Assembly (NCBI GenBank): GCA_039811185.1
Contig: JBDHYF010000004.1
Span: forward strand, 1-64,000
Direction of reading: 5' to 3'
Length of the DNA stretch: 64,000 nt
DNA from: JAEZDR01 sp039811185
GTDB lineage: Bacteria; Bacteroidota; Bacteroidia; Chitinophagales; Chitinophagaceae
Numbering within the stretch: the stretch's first letter is position 1; each line of letters starts with the position of its first letter. Of this stretch, positions 26,872-35,627 are shown piece after piece. Under the pieces are notes generated by a model. That model ran no database searches. It saw only the letters and a list, made by a program, of their open reading frames with translations, and had not been told where the DNA came from. The position numbers were made by a program, and so were the translations under genes.

Positions 26872-27354
26872 TTAAGGATATATAAATTGAGAAATAAGGA
26901 AGGATTTGTTTTCGACTTGTGCGCTTCCGCCAACGTTGCCATACGTGTTGGGTGTAAGCACAAAATCGATCTGAGCGGGACCGGAGATATCAAAGTCGTA
27001 AACGACAAATCCGCCGGAGATTTTTGTTGATTTCGGTTCTGGAGAAATCTGCTGAAGATCGAAATTTTTTAAGTAAGAAAGTTGCAGCTTCAGCCTGTTC
27101 GTTTGCTCACTGTTCACTACAAAACTTAGATTGGCCTCTGTTTGATAACGAATGAATTTCTGGTAACGCAGGGTATCGTTTTGGATAATTTCGGTTCGAT
27201 AACTCACCGGGCCGTTACCAAATAAGCCCATTCCGGCCGCAACTAACAGAAGGGTAAATATCAACCAGCCGATGCGTTGAATTTTCCATCCCAGCACATG
27301 CGTGTCGATCGACTCGGGTATCCCAATTTCGTTTTTAATTTTCTCAGGTTTCAT
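26872..27354 (-). CDS. Single-pass membrane protein paired with the YetF gene
   Basis: The 160 residues open with a cytosolic MKPEKIKNEIGIPESIDTHV segment. One transmembrane helix follows (about 28-48, GWLIFTLLLVAAGMGLFGNG), then a periplasmic beta-rich domain with alternating strands (LRYQKFIRYQTEANLSF, ISGGFVVYDFDISGP, IDFVLTPNTYGNVGGSA). It has no known motif. The 4-base gap to the YetF-type gene suggests the two proteins form a complex or share a task. I chose the ATG at 27354 over an upstream alternative at 27387. Confidence 0.75.
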   Translation of the reverse strand: MKPEKIKNEIGIPESIDTHVLGWKIQRIGWLIFTLLLVAAGMGLFGNGPVSYRTEIIQNDTLRYQKFIRYQTEANLSFVVNSEQTNRLKLQLSYLKNFDLQQISPEPKSTKISGGFVVYDFDISGPAQIDFVLTPNTYGNVGGSAQVENKSFLISQFIYP

Positions 27355-27397
27355 TGCAGATACCGAACCTAACAAAACCGCTGCCACGAATTATAAG

Positions 27398-28441
27398 CTA
27401 AGGCAAATCGAAGGTGATTTCGGCATCGCCAAAAACAGGAAACGCCTCGCAGACCAACACCTTTCTTTGCGTTATCTCGCTTTCTGTGAGTACTTCGTTA
27501 TAGGCCATCCAAACTTGTCCGCTGGTGCAGGTGGCTACACAACTGCCGCAAACACCCGCCTCGCAACTATAAGGCAGCGCAATGCCTGCGGCCTTTGCAG
27601 CCTGCAAAATGGTTGTAGGAAACTGCACCTTTAACGAGTATGTTTTTTTGTTAACGTGAATGACTACTGTGTGCTCGTCTTCATCGGGCGGGCGGGGCAG
27701 TTTTTTCCGTTTTGAAGGAAAAAATTCTTCTTTAAATATTTGGTCTTTCGCAAAACCATAAACTTGTGCGGCTATTGTTGCCACGAGCATATACGAACGC
27801 GGACCACAAACAAAAACGGCGGTGGAACGAAGGTCGTTGCCGATAAAATTTTGCAGCAAAACTTCTACCAGCCCGTTATTTAGCCTGCGCGACGGATAGT
27901 GTGCATCGTTGCTGAATAAATAATGGACTGTAAGCAACGGATGCAGTTTTCTTAAGCTCTCTATTTCGTTATAAAAGATGGTTTCCACAACCGAGCGGGT
28001 GCTGTAAACCAGAAATATGCGCACATACGACCGGACAGATAAAACATCTTTAATGATAGAATAGCAAGGCGTAATACCACTGCCCGCAGCGAAAAAAACC
28101 AAGTTTTGAAAGCTATGATTTTCGGGAATACTAAAGAAACCGCTGATGCCGGATGTAAACAGTTCGTCGCCGATTTTTGCCTTTGATAGCAACAGGCGTG
28201 AAAATTCGCCGTTGTCCAGCCGCTTTATGGTAATGGTAAGCGGCTCACTGTTTTTCGGGGAAGATGAAATGGAATACGACCTCCTTTTTTCACCATGCTT
28301 CGTAAAAAAAACAAGCGTCAGGAATTGCCCGGCTTTGTATTTCGGCTGCCATCCCGCTGCATCGAGTACAAAGCTCTTACACGACGGCGTCAGCGATATG
28401 ATGTCTACAATCTTTACACGTTTGTAAATCGATTTATCCAC
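27398..28441 (-). CDS. Ferredoxin-NADP-reductase-like oxidoreductase with C-terminal 2Fe-2S domain
   Basis: These 347 residues form the three-part electron-transfer module seen in PaaE, Hmp-like and phenol-hydroxylase reductases. There is an FAD domain (about 1-105, RRSYSISSSP), an NAD(P) domain (about 110-230, FFAAGSGITP, FVCGPRSYM) and a plant-type ferredoxin (about 255-347) with C-x4-C-x2-C (SCEAGVCGSC) and the fourth Cys in VLVCEAFP. It should pass electrons from NAD(P)H to an oxygenase or desaturase that is not in the window. The start is a GTG at 28441, since an in-frame stop lies four codons upstream. It lies 25 bases after ispG. Confidence 0.9.
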   Translation of the reverse strand: MDKSIYKRVKIVDIISLTPSCKSFVLDAAGWQPKYKAGQFLTLVFFTKHGEKRRSYSISSSPKNSEPLTITIKRLDNGEFSRLLLSKAKIGDELFTSGISGFFSIPENHSFQNLVFFAAGSGITPCYSIIKDVLSVRSYVRIFLVYSTRSVVETIFYNEIESLRKLHPLLTVHYLFSNDAHYPSRRLNNGLVEVLLQNFIGNDLRSTAVFVCGPRSYMLVATIAAQVYGFAKDQIFKEEFFPSKRKKLPRPPDEDEHTVVIHVNKKTYSLKVQFPTTILQAAKAAGIALPYSCEAGVCGSCVATCTSGQVWMAYNEVLTESEITQRKVLVCEAFPVFGDAEITFDLP

Positions 28442-28466
28442 GCGGCTAAGTTAGGCTTTCGCATCC

Positions 28467-30503
28467 TTACTTAAGTTGGGGCTGTGCAGGCTCAGTCCAT
28501 GCATTGTTTTCTTTAATCAATTTTATCAGCTCATCCACCGCAACGGTATCATCGATGTTACGTTTAATCACTTCTTTCCCCTTGTACAAAGTAATCTTCC
28601 CCGGGCCGCTGCCCACGTATCCGAAATCCGCATCAGCCATTTCGCCGGGGCCGTTTACGATGCAGCCCATAACGGCAATTTTAACGCCTTTCAGGTGATG
28701 GGTCACTGCACGGATTTTTGCCGTTGTTTCCTGTAAATCAAACAAGGTACGCCCACACGAAGGGCAAGAGATATATTCCGTTTTTGAAATGCGCGTTCTA
28801 CTGGCCTGAAGAATGCCAAAGGCGGTGTTGTTTAGAAATCCTTCTGTACCGTTCGACTGTAAATATGTTCGTCCCGCCATCACTGCCGAGGCAACCTGCT
28901 GATAACTTTCCCGCGACAGCGAAAGCCACAATCCATCGCCCATCCCGTCTAACAACAAGGCGCCGGATTCTATCGCAAAATGCAGCAAGCTGTCGTCGAG
29001 CGTTTCGTAATTACCAACCGGAGCAAGAATTACCGGACGATCTATCTTTCTGTTCATCATCTCAATCAGCATTCTGCGCATTGCTGCCATGCCTGCGGCA
29101 TTTGTGGTTGTTAAACAGAGAACAACCGTAGGATCGGTGGCCAGATCGTCAACAAAACTGAAGTCGTTTTCCGGCATTGCGTCGTTAAAACAATTAAGCA
29201 TTACAAAATTCAGCTCACTACTTTTAAGCGCAGCCGTTAGAAAGCCTTTGTCTTCAAATACCGGGAAATATTTGGATTTGTCGATAGCGTTTTGCCAGGC
29301 ATTCGGATAACAAATTACTTTAAGCGTTCCCGGAAGTGAAAAATCGGGAAGTTGTGCACCCGTGAAAATGTAATCAGCAGCCGTATCCGATATAAACCAT
29401 TTATCGGTGGGAGCATGATAGGTGTATCCGGCGGCTTTCAGGCTGTCGGGAGTGACAGCGGTCAGCTTCGACAAATCTGCAACTACAACAGGCACATTTT
29501 TTCCACCGATGTTTTGAATTGTTGCCGTATTTCGGCGGCGGTACTCAAACGGCGAATAAGGAAGATGGCCGTTTGCGGTTGGAATAAATAAGCTCTCTGC
29601 TTCTCTTTTCTTAAGCTGCCCATTGCTGTACCGGTTAACGAGGTTTTTGCAAACGGGTATCTCAAATTCGGGGTCTTCGGTTAGTGAAACACGGATTGTG
29701 TCACCTATTCCGTCTTCCAGTAGAGTACCAATGCCTGCTGCGCTTTTAATGCGGCCGTCTTCACCATCGCCGGCCTCTGTAACGCCAAGATGAAGCGGAT
29801 AGCATTCATTAAACTCTTCTTCCATTTTCTGAACCAGCATTCTGTAGGCCTGCACCATAACCTGTGGGTTGCTGCTCTTCATACTTAATACAATATTATG
29901 GTAGCTCTCGTCGCGTGCAACCCGTAAAAATTCCATTGCGCTTTCCACCATGCCCATCGCTGTATCACCATATCGGCTCATAATCCGATCGCTGAGTGAG
30001 CCATGGTTGGTGCCGATGCGCATTGCGGTGCCGTATTGTTTGCAAATTTGAATAAGGGGTGTAAACCGTTGTCGTATTCTGTCCACTTCCTGGCGATAGG
30101 TATCATTGGTGTACTCAATAAATTCGAACTTCTTTTTATCTAAATAATTCCCGGGGTTAATCCTTACTTTTTCAATCAGGCGTGCGGCCACCTCAGCCGC
30201 ATTCGGCGTAAAATGTATATCTGCAACCAACGGCACATGATAGCCGCGACGGTTTAGTTCTTCCTTAATGTTTCTCAGGTTTTCCGCTTCTTTTTTGCTC
30301 GGGGCGGTAATGCGCACCAGCTCCGCACCTGCCGCAATACAGCGGATGGTTTGCTCTACTGTTGCAAGCGTATTCATGGTGTCGGTAGTCGTCATCGTTT
30401 GCACACGAATCGGATGGCCAGCACCCAAAAGTAAACCGCCAACATTCACTTCTTTCGTTACCAGCCGTTTATATTGTGTTATTGAGTTGCAATAAATTTG
30501 CAT
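28467..30503 (-). CDS. ispG: 4-hydroxy-3-methylbut-2-enyl diphosphate synthase IspG (long form)
   Basis: IspG (GcpE) reductively opens MEcPP to HMBPP in the MEP isoprenoid pathway using a [4Fe-4S] cluster. At 678 residues this is the long form found in Bacteroidota, Chlamydiae and plants (the usual bacterial form is about 370). The N-terminal TIM barrel (about 1-285, with VRINPGNY, TNHGSLSDR and LGVTEAGDG), an inserted domain (about 300-575), and a C-terminal cluster domain with CPSCGRTLFD and GCIVNGPGE are visible. It is divergent from rplS. Confidence 0.96.
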   Translation of the reverse strand: MQIYCNSITQYKRLVTKEVNVGGLLLGAGHPIRVQTMTTTDTMNTLATVEQTIRCIAAGAELVRITAPSKKEAENLRNIKEELNRRGYHVPLVADIHFTPNAAEVAARLIEKVRINPGNYLDKKKFEFIEYTNDTYRQEVDRIRQRFTPLIQICKQYGTAMRIGTNHGSLSDRIMSRYGDTAMGMVESAMEFLRVARDESYHNIVLSMKSSNPQVMVQAYRMLVQKMEEEFNECYPLHLGVTEAGDGEDGRIKSAAGIGTLLEDGIGDTIRVSLTEDPEFEIPVCKNLVNRYSNGQLKKREAESLFIPTANGHLPYSPFEYRRRNTATIQNIGGKNVPVVVADLSKLTAVTPDSLKAAGYTYHAPTDKWFISDTAADYIFTGAQLPDFSLPGTLKVICYPNAWQNAIDKSKYFPVFEDKGFLTAALKSSELNFVMLNCFNDAMPENDFSFVDDLATDPTVVLCLTTTNAAGMAAMRRMLIEMMNRKIDRPVILAPVGNYETLDDSLLHFAIESGALLLDGMGDGLWLSLSRESYQQVASAVMAGRTYLQSNGTEGFLNNTAFGILQASRTRISKTEYISCPSCGRTLFDLQETTAKIRAVTHHLKGVKIAVMGCIVNGPGEMADADFGYVGSGPGKITLYKGKEVIKRNIDDTVAVDELIKLIKENNAWTEPAQPQLK

Positions 30504-30635
30504 GTTCCTTATAATAATGTGGCTGCAAAGGTAGTATGCATCGTTGGGAAAGAGGAAGCCTGTTGCTAAATTTGCATTTTGCTAAACGGTTGCAGCAATA
30601 AGAAAAACTTAAAAAGCAAGGCAGAAAAAAAATAC

Positions 30636-30667
30636 TTTGGAATTTCAAAGGCGGCCCCTTACTTTTG
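30636..30667 (+). promoter_or_regulatory. Promoter of rplS
   Basis: TTTG (30636-30639), a 20-base spacer and TACTTTTG (30660-30667) match the Bacteroidota consensus exactly. Transcription would begin about 15 bases before the ATG at 30688, giving a short leader. Confidence 0.75.
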
Positions 30668-30687
30668 CCGTCCGAAAATTTTTAGAT

Positions 30688-31041
30688 ATGAACCAAGCAG
30701 TTCAGTTTGTTCACGAACAACTTACCGGTACCAAACAATTTCCTAAGTTTAAAGCAGGAGATAACGTAACCGTAAATTATAAAATTGTAGAAGGCGGTAA
30801 AGAAAGAATTCAAAGCTTCCGCGGCGATGTTTTAAAATGTCAGGGTCAGGGTGCTACAGCAACTTTTACTGTTCGTAAAATGTCGGACGGTGTAGGGGTT
30901 GAAAGAATTTTTCCTTTCTTCTCTCCTAATGTGGATTCTGTTATTTTAAACAAAGTAGGTAAAGTACGCCGTGCGAAACTCTTCTATCTTCGTGAGAGAA
31001 GCGGTAAAAGCGCAAGGATTAAAGAGAAAAGAGTTAGATAA
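30688..31041 (+). CDS. rplS: 50S ribosomal protein L19
   Basis: L19 lies at the 30S-50S interface. The 117 residues include FKAGDNVTVNYKIVEGGKER, RIQSFRGDVL and GVGVERIFPFFSPNVDS, with a basic tail. An in-frame upstream start at 30637 would begin inside the predicted promoter, so the ATG at 30688 is the start. Neither trmD nor rimM, its common neighbours elsewhere, is adjacent. Confidence 0.97.
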   Translation: MNQAVQFVHEQLTGTKQFPKFKAGDNVTVNYKIVEGGKERIQSFRGDVLKCQGQGATATFTVRKMSDGVGVERIFPFFSPNVDSVILNKVGKVRRAKLFYLRERSGKSARIKEKRVR

Positions 31042-31059
31042 TTTATTTCTATTATTCAG

Positions 31060-31097
31060 AACGGAACTATTTCTTGGGAAGTGGTTCCGTTTTTTTA
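31060..31097 (+). terminator. Intrinsic terminator after rplS
   Basis: AACGGAAC (31060-31067) pairs with GTTCCGTT (31084-31091), and the right arm runs into a tract of seven T. Confidence 0.85.
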
Positions 31098-31160
31098 TTA
31101 AAATAATGCTAACGAAACAATTCAATTGCATTACTGATTACCTTTACAAAAATTTTTTCA

Positions 31161-31379
31161 ATGCTTAGTTCTTCTTTATTATTCAGTATGCCCGGAGGGA
31201 GTGAATGGATTTTTATTATCCTGGTGATTTTGATATTTTTTGGCGGCAGAAAAATTCCTGAGTTAATGCGTGGCATTGGCCGTGGAGTGCGTGAGTTTAA
31301 CGACGCGAAAGATAATGTGAAGAGAGAAATTGAGGAAGGCATGAAGGAAAAGGACAAGGCACCTGTTTCGCAACAGTAA
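31161..31379 (+). CDS. tatA: Twin-arginine translocase subunit TatA/TatE
   Basis: This 72-residue pore-forming component of the Tat system exports folded proteins. It has a short N-terminal membrane helix (EWIFIILVILIFF), the conserved FGGRKIPELMRGIGRGVREF hinge and amphipathic helix, and a charged C-terminal tail. Length is normal for TatA. tatC is not in the window. It follows the rplS terminator and ends in its own terminator. Confidence 0.93.
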   Translation: MLSSSLLFSMPGGSEWIFIILVILIFFGGRKIPELMRGIGRGVREFNDAKDNVKREIEEGMKEKDKAPVSQQ

Positions 31380-31406
31380 TTTTCTTTATTGTTATTACGA
31401 TAGGAG

Positions 31407-31438
31407 AGCAACTCTGCTAAAGCGGGGTTGCTTTTTTT
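31407..31438 (+). terminator. Intrinsic terminator after tatA
   Basis: AGCAAC (31407-31412) pairs with GTTGCT (31427-31432), extended inwards by T-G and C-G pairs and followed by seven T. Confidence 0.85.
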
Positions 31439-31705
31439 GTGCATTATAAGCCCGCACTTCATCGTTTTAACAAAATTATTTTAACCTGTACAGATTTGAT
31501 GGCCAATGTGTTGCGCCTCGAAAACACCACATTAACAACAACACGTTTCAAAAACAGTAATTTCTTTAGTCAGCCTTCTTATTTTTGCCCCCGTTTTTCA
31601 CTAGTTCATTTAGAAAACCCGTCCCTTATTTTCCCTTAGGTTTTCTGATTTTTTTCTGCCGGGTGTTTTTTTACCGGTGGTTTGTTAACCTGCTAAATCT
31701 ATTTA
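31439..31705 (+). other. Intergenic leader region before the lytic transglycosylase gene
   Basis: This region has no convincing ORF. TATTTTTG at 31580-31587 could be a -7 box, but the -33 partner is poor. Downstream of it, AGAAAACC (31612-31619) pairs with GGTTTTCT (31639-31646) and is followed by GA and seven T, a terminator-like hairpin 60 bases before the ATG. If both are real, the gene has an attenuator-like leader. Confidence 0.35.
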
Positions 31706-32512
31706 ATGAAAAACAAAAGCAAAGTTTTGGTTTTTAATGTGATCCGGCTCTTCCATTCTTTTTATGGCTACAGTTGGATTTTATTATGTTTTGTGTTGAT
31801 GTCGTTTACTACCGTACATCCGGGACAAATTTTTTCCGCCACGCAGAAAGACACTGCCGGTGCTGACCTGGCCGTAAATGCCTTTTTAGAGGAAGACGAC
31901 AGTTATGCGATGATCAGCGACGGAGCTATATCTTTTGTTGAGCAATATCCTGCGTCAGATGTGCGCAGGCTGACAGCGCTTGCCAGTAAGGAAGAGAAAC
32001 TGCTTTCCAGGCTGGAAGGTGTTTTGGTAGCAGAAGGGCTGCCGGCAGAACTGAAATATCTGAGTATTGTTGAAAGTAATCTGCAAATAAATGCCCGCTC
32101 CGTTAAAGGCGCCGCGGGACCTTGGCAGCTTATGCCCACCGAAGCCCGCCGTTTAGGACTTAAAATTTCCGGAAAAATTGACGAACGACGCGATGTAACA
32201 AAGAGCACCGTCGCTGCGGCTAAAATGCTGAAGGAACTGTATAGCAGCTTTGGCGACTGGATGTTGGTGCTTGCCGCTTATAATGCCGGACCCAACCGGG
32301 TTCGAAAAGCAATGTATAAATATAAGAGCACGAACTATTGGGAAATAGAAGCCGGCCTCCCGCTTCAAACAAGAAATCATGTGAAACGCTTCATTGCCAC
32401 GCATTATGTTTTGGAAGGTAAAGGCGGCATTACCACCCTTACTCAGGACGAGTTGTTGGCCTATCAGGTAAATAGTGAAGCGATGAACGATTCGCTGGCG
32501 TATGCGCTTTAA
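31706..32512 (+). CDS. Lytic transglycosylase (SLT domain)
   Basis: This 268-residue murein-cleaving enzyme makes 1,6-anhydromuropeptides. The N-terminal part (about 20-45) is a hydrophobic export signal after a basic start. The SLT domain (about 105-215) shows the catalytic Glu in KYLSIVESNL, then GAAGPWQLMP, RRDVTKST and LAAYNAGPNRV, as in MltD/Slt70-type enzymes. No LysM repeats are present, unlike MltD. Products could feed the AnmK recycling kinase encoded 4 kb away, though the genes are not adjacent. Confidence 0.92.
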   Translation: MKNKSKVLVFNVIRLFHSFYGYSWILLCFVLMSFTTVHPGQIFSATQKDTAGADLAVNAFLEEDDSYAMISDGAISFVEQYPASDVRRLTALASKEEKLLSRLEGVLVAEGLPAELKYLSIVESNLQINARSVKGAAGPWQLMPTEARRLGLKISGKIDERRDVTKSTVAAAKMLKELYSSFGDWMLVLAAYNAGPNRVRKAMYKYKSTNYWEIEAGLPLQTRNHVKRFIATHYVLEGKGGITTLTQDELLAYQVNSEAMNDSLAYAL

Positions 32513-33796
32513 TCACGAAAATATTGTTTGAATTGCCTTCGCTTTTAGAAGGCATTCTTCGTATTCGGAAACCGGGTTGCTGTTGAGGGTAATTCCGCCT
32601 CCCACGAAGTATTCGAGGTAGTTGTGTTCTGCATAGTACATCAGGCTTCTGATCACCACATTGAAGTCGAAATTGCCATAAGGATCAACGTACCCCATTG
32701 TTCCGGAATAAATGCCTCTTGGGTGTACCTCATGGGCTGCCGTCAGTTCCAATACCTTCTTTTTCGGCGCTCCCGTCATAGAGCCCATCGGGAACATGGC
32801 TTCAATAATTTTACTGAAGGGTGTTTTCGGAGCTAAGTGGCATTCAATGGTTGACTTCATCTGATAAACCTGAGGATAGCAGTCTATCGTAAACAGCTCC
32901 GGTACCTGCACGCTGCCGGGCTCAGCAATTTTGCTCATGTCGTTTCTTACCAAGTCAACGATCATCACATTTTCGCAACGGTCTTTTTCACTGGATGCAA
33001 GCCCTTGCATTAAATGTGCATCCTTTTTTTCGTCCGTTAGGTCGCGCTTTGCTGTGCCTTTGATGGGTTGAGAAATAAGTTGATGAGATTGCCGCTGGAT
33101 AAATCTTTCAGGACTTGCGCAAATAAGATGATCGTTTCCGAGGCGGTAAAAAGCGGCAAAAGGGTTGGGCGAAACCGCTTTAAGTTTTTGGTACATGTAA
33201 TAGGGATCTATATGCGCACCGGCAGCGTAAAAATGCTGACAATAGTTGATCTCATAGCAGTTTCCGTAACGAATTTCCTTTAGCAGGTTTTCAATTTTCT
33301 CAAAATAGCAGTTTTCGGATTCTGAAGGCTGAAAGGTAAAATGAACGTCCGGTCCGCTTATTATTGTTGAGGCGGAATTTAACTGGCTGAAGAGGTCGTT
33401 CTCCGATAGGCTTCCATCGGTTGAATGAACAGTCAGTAAATCGTCCTTTAGTGAAAGAATAAACTGAGGAACGAAGAAATAACATGGTCGAAAGCCCGGT
33501 TTTGATACTGCGCGGGGCGGAATATTAAAGTAGCGTAAGCCGTACTCGAAGTTGATGTGCCCAAACAGCCAGCATCCTGTATTTTTTTGGAAGTCAGACG
33601 CCTCATCCACGTTAAAAAATGCGTGCTGTACGCCGCAGGCAAGCAGTACATCGTAGCGTGAATGTGCATCGCGGTAGCCACAGCTATCCATTAAAACAGA
33701 AATGTTGAACTGTGTCGACCAGTTCAACATCTGCTTTATAAATATTTCCGGCTTAACCGGAAGTGCAAACGATTCTTCAACGGGGCTCGTATACAT
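32513..33796 (-). CDS. pabB: Aminodeoxychorismate synthase component I
   Basis: PabB turns chorismate plus ammonia into 4-amino-4-deoxychorismate for folate. The chorismate-binding domain is present, with PIKGTAKRD (Lys at about 246 from the ATG), DLVRNDMSKIA, and MFPMGSMTGAPKKK. The lysine in PIKGT is the mark of PabB, where anthranilate synthase TrpE has Ala. The 427 residues lack an amidotransferase domain, and no pabA is in the window. The ATG at 33796 overlaps the upstream stop codon as TGATG, so translation is coupled to the acidic-protein gene. A longer TTG start one codon earlier is less likely. Confidence 0.93.
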   Translation of the reverse strand: MYTSPVEESFALPVKPEIFIKQMLNWSTQFNISVLMDSCGYRDAHSRYDVLLACGVQHAFFNVDEASDFQKNTGCWLFGHINFEYGLRYFNIPPRAVSKPGFRPCYFFVPQFILSLKDDLLTVHSTDGSLSENDLFSQLNSASTIISGPDVHFTFQPSESENCYFEKIENLLKEIRYGNCYEINYCQHFYAAGAHIDPYYMYQKLKAVSPNPFAAFYRLGNDHLICASPERFIQRQSHQLISQPIKGTAKRDLTDEKKDAHLMQGLASSEKDRCENVMIVDLVRNDMSKIAEPGSVQVPELFTIDCYPQVYQMKSTIECHLAPKTPFSKIIEAMFPMGSMTGAPKKKVLELTAAHEVHPRGIYSGTMGYVDPYGNFDFNVVIRSLMYYAEHNYLEYFVGGGITLNSNPVSEYEECLLKAKAIQTIFS

Positions 33797-34233
33797 CAAT
33801 AGTCATCGTCTTCGTCATCAAACTCGTCTTTATCACTGAACAAGTCGTCAAAGTCGTCATCAAAATTTTCTTCCACCTTAAAATCGTCTTCATCATCGCC
33901 ACTTTTTTTCTTACCGCCTTTTTTTGATGAGGGAATATCGAACTCATCAAAATCAGGATCCCAGTTATCCTCTTCCTCCACTTTATTCCAATCATCTTCT
34001 ATATCATCCACATCGTCTTCTTCATCTTCATCATCGTCTTTTTTCGACTTCGACTTCGGTCCTGCTTTTGCGGATTGTTTCTGCTTCATATCGTCTTCCT
34101 CAACTTCATCGCCGATTAAGTCATCATCCTCTTCCCCCGATTTCTTCTTCGATTTTGAAGACAGTTTTTGACTCTTATTTTCCGCCGGATTTTCTTTCTT
34201 TCCTAAATTTCCTTTGTTCGATTTTGCTGCCAT
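33796..34233 (-). CDS. Highly acidic low-complexity protein coupled to pabB
   Basis: The 145 residues have a basic, Lys-rich N-terminal third (KKENPAENKSQKLSSKSKKK) followed by alternating acidic tracts (EEDDDLIGDEVEEDD, DDDEDEEDDVDDIEDDW) and short Lys-rich patches (KSKSKKDDD, KKGGKKKSG). It is probably disordered, apart from WNKVEEEDNWDPDFDEFD, which has the aromatic/acidic look of a binding motif. It has no signal peptide. The ATG at 34233 is preferred to the TTG at 34239. The overlap with pabB (TGATG) implies co-translation. The sequence gives no function; a nucleic-acid or protein-binding, chaperone-like or DNA-mimic role is only speculation. Confidence 0.75.
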   Translation of the reverse strand: MAAKSNKGNLGKKENPAENKSQKLSSKSKKKSGEEDDDLIGDEVEEDDMKQKQSAKAGPKSKSKKDDDEDEEDDVDDIEDDWNKVEEEDNWDPDFDEFDIPSSKKGGKKKSGDDEDDFKVEENFDDDFDDLFSDKDEFDDEDDDY

Positions 34234-34289
34234 ATCCAAATAAATTAACGGTGTAAAATTTCACCGAGTTTTTAATACAAACAAATTTT

Positions 34290-35561
34290 TTACCTATTTT
34301 TTATTTCAACAATTTGATCTCTGTTTGGCCCGTTTGACAGGTAGTTAACAGGTGCCTCAATATAGCTGCTTATGTACTTCAAATATGCTTTCGTTTCTTC
34401 CGGAAGTTGATCATCAGATTTAACGGATGTAATATCTGTATTCCATCCTTTCACTGATTCAAAAACAGGGCTAACTTTTTTCTGCATTTGTTGGTAGGGC
34501 ACTTCGGTTACAACCTTTCCATCAACTTCGTAAGATGTGGCGGCCATCAGTGTTTCAAAGGAATCGAGCACATCTGCCTTGGTCATAATTACATCGGTAA
34601 CACCGTTAATCATGCACGCAAACTTTAAAGCCACAAGGTCAATCCAACCACAGCGCCTCGGCCGTCCGGTGGTAGCACCAAACTCGTTGCCCATCTTCCT
34701 TAATTTTTCGCCCGTTTCATCTTCCAGTTCTGTAACAAATGGTCCGCTTCCCACGCGTGTGCAATACGCTTTTGTTACACCCATTATCCGGTTAATTTTA
34801 TTCGGTGCAATACCCAGCCCGGTGCATACTCCTGCGGAAATAGTGTTTGAAGAAGTAACAAACGGAAAAGTTCCAAAATCGATATCAAGCATACTGCCCT
34901 GAGCGCCTTCTGCAAGTAATTTTTTCCCCTTCTTTAGCTCGTTGTTTGCGAAATATTCGCCGTTCACCACATTCAGTGTTTTCAAAAATTCGAGTGCTTC
35001 AAAAAATTCGTCTTCCCATGTAGAAATGTCTTCATTGAAATGAAAATTGTCGAGCAACCGCTGATGCTTTAATCTGAGTTTGATGTATTGTGTGGTGAAA
35101 GATTTATTTAGAATATCGCCTACGCGAATGGCATTTCGCCCTGTTTTATCCATATAAGCCGGCCCGATTCCTTTTAGGGTAGAGCCTATTTTATCCTGCC
35201 CTTTTTGCATTTCCGACGCCTTATCGAGTGCGCGGTGTGTGGGAACTATAATGTTGGTTCGCTCACTGATAAACAGGTTCTTTTTTACATCAATTCCGAA
35301 CGATGCCACCTTATCGCACTCCCTTTTTAAGGTAACCGGATCGAGCACCACGCCGCTTCCAATAAGGTTTACACAATGCTGGTGAAAAATACCGGACGGG
35401 ATTTGATGCAAGACTACTTTTTCGTTGTTTACGTAAAGTGTGTGCCCAGCGTTGGGGCCGCCCTGAAAACGGGCAATCACATCGTAATGCGGAGCAAAAT
35501 AATCAACAATTTTTCCTTTCCCTTCATCGCCCCATTGAAGCCCTAAAATAACGTCGACCAT
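34290..35561 (-). CDS. purA: Adenylosuccinate synthase
   Basis: PurA joins IMP and aspartate with GTP hydrolysis, the first step to AMP. The 423 residues show the P-loop LGLQWGDEGKGKIVDYF, NAGHT, GIGPAYMDK and TTGRPRRCGWIDL. The frame is open upstream to 35627, but the ATG at 35561 gives the standard MVDVILGLQWGDEGKG start. No strong terminator is seen after the gene; only a weak hairpin (34249-34266) lies before the acidic-protein gene. Confidence 0.97.
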   Translation of the reverse strand: MVDVILGLQWGDEGKGKIVDYFAPHYDVIARFQGGPNAGHTLYVNNEKVVLHQIPSGIFHQHCVNLIGSGVVLDPVTLKRECDKVASFGIDVKKNLFISERTNIIVPTHRALDKASEMQKGQDKIGSTLKGIGPAYMDKTGRNAIRVGDILNKSFTTQYIKLRLKHQRLLDNFHFNEDISTWEDEFFEALEFLKTLNVVNGEYFANNELKKGKKLLAEGAQGSMLDIDFGTFPFVTSSNTISAGVCTGLGIAPNKINRIMGVTKAYCTRVGSGPFVTELEDETGEKLRKMGNEFGATTGRPRRCGWIDLVALKFACMINGVTDVIMTKADVLDSFETLMAATSYEVDGKVVTEVPYQQMQKKVSPVFESVKGWNTDITSVKSDDQLPEETKAYLKYISSYIEAPVNYLSNGPNRDQIVEIKNR

Positions 35562-35627
35562 AAAATGTGTTTGATGCGCGCAAAAGTAACGCTGTTTCGC
35601 TGTTCCCGAAACCACCGGGCGAAACAA

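Noticed and set aside
31439..31639. 66-residue ORF between tatA and the transglycosylase gene
   Set aside because: It begins inside the tail of the tatA terminator and has no coding character or domain.
34249..34266. Hairpin CGGTG/CACCG after purA as a terminator
   Set aside because: The stem is only 5 bp, and the following tract is not a clean T run; support is too weak to list.
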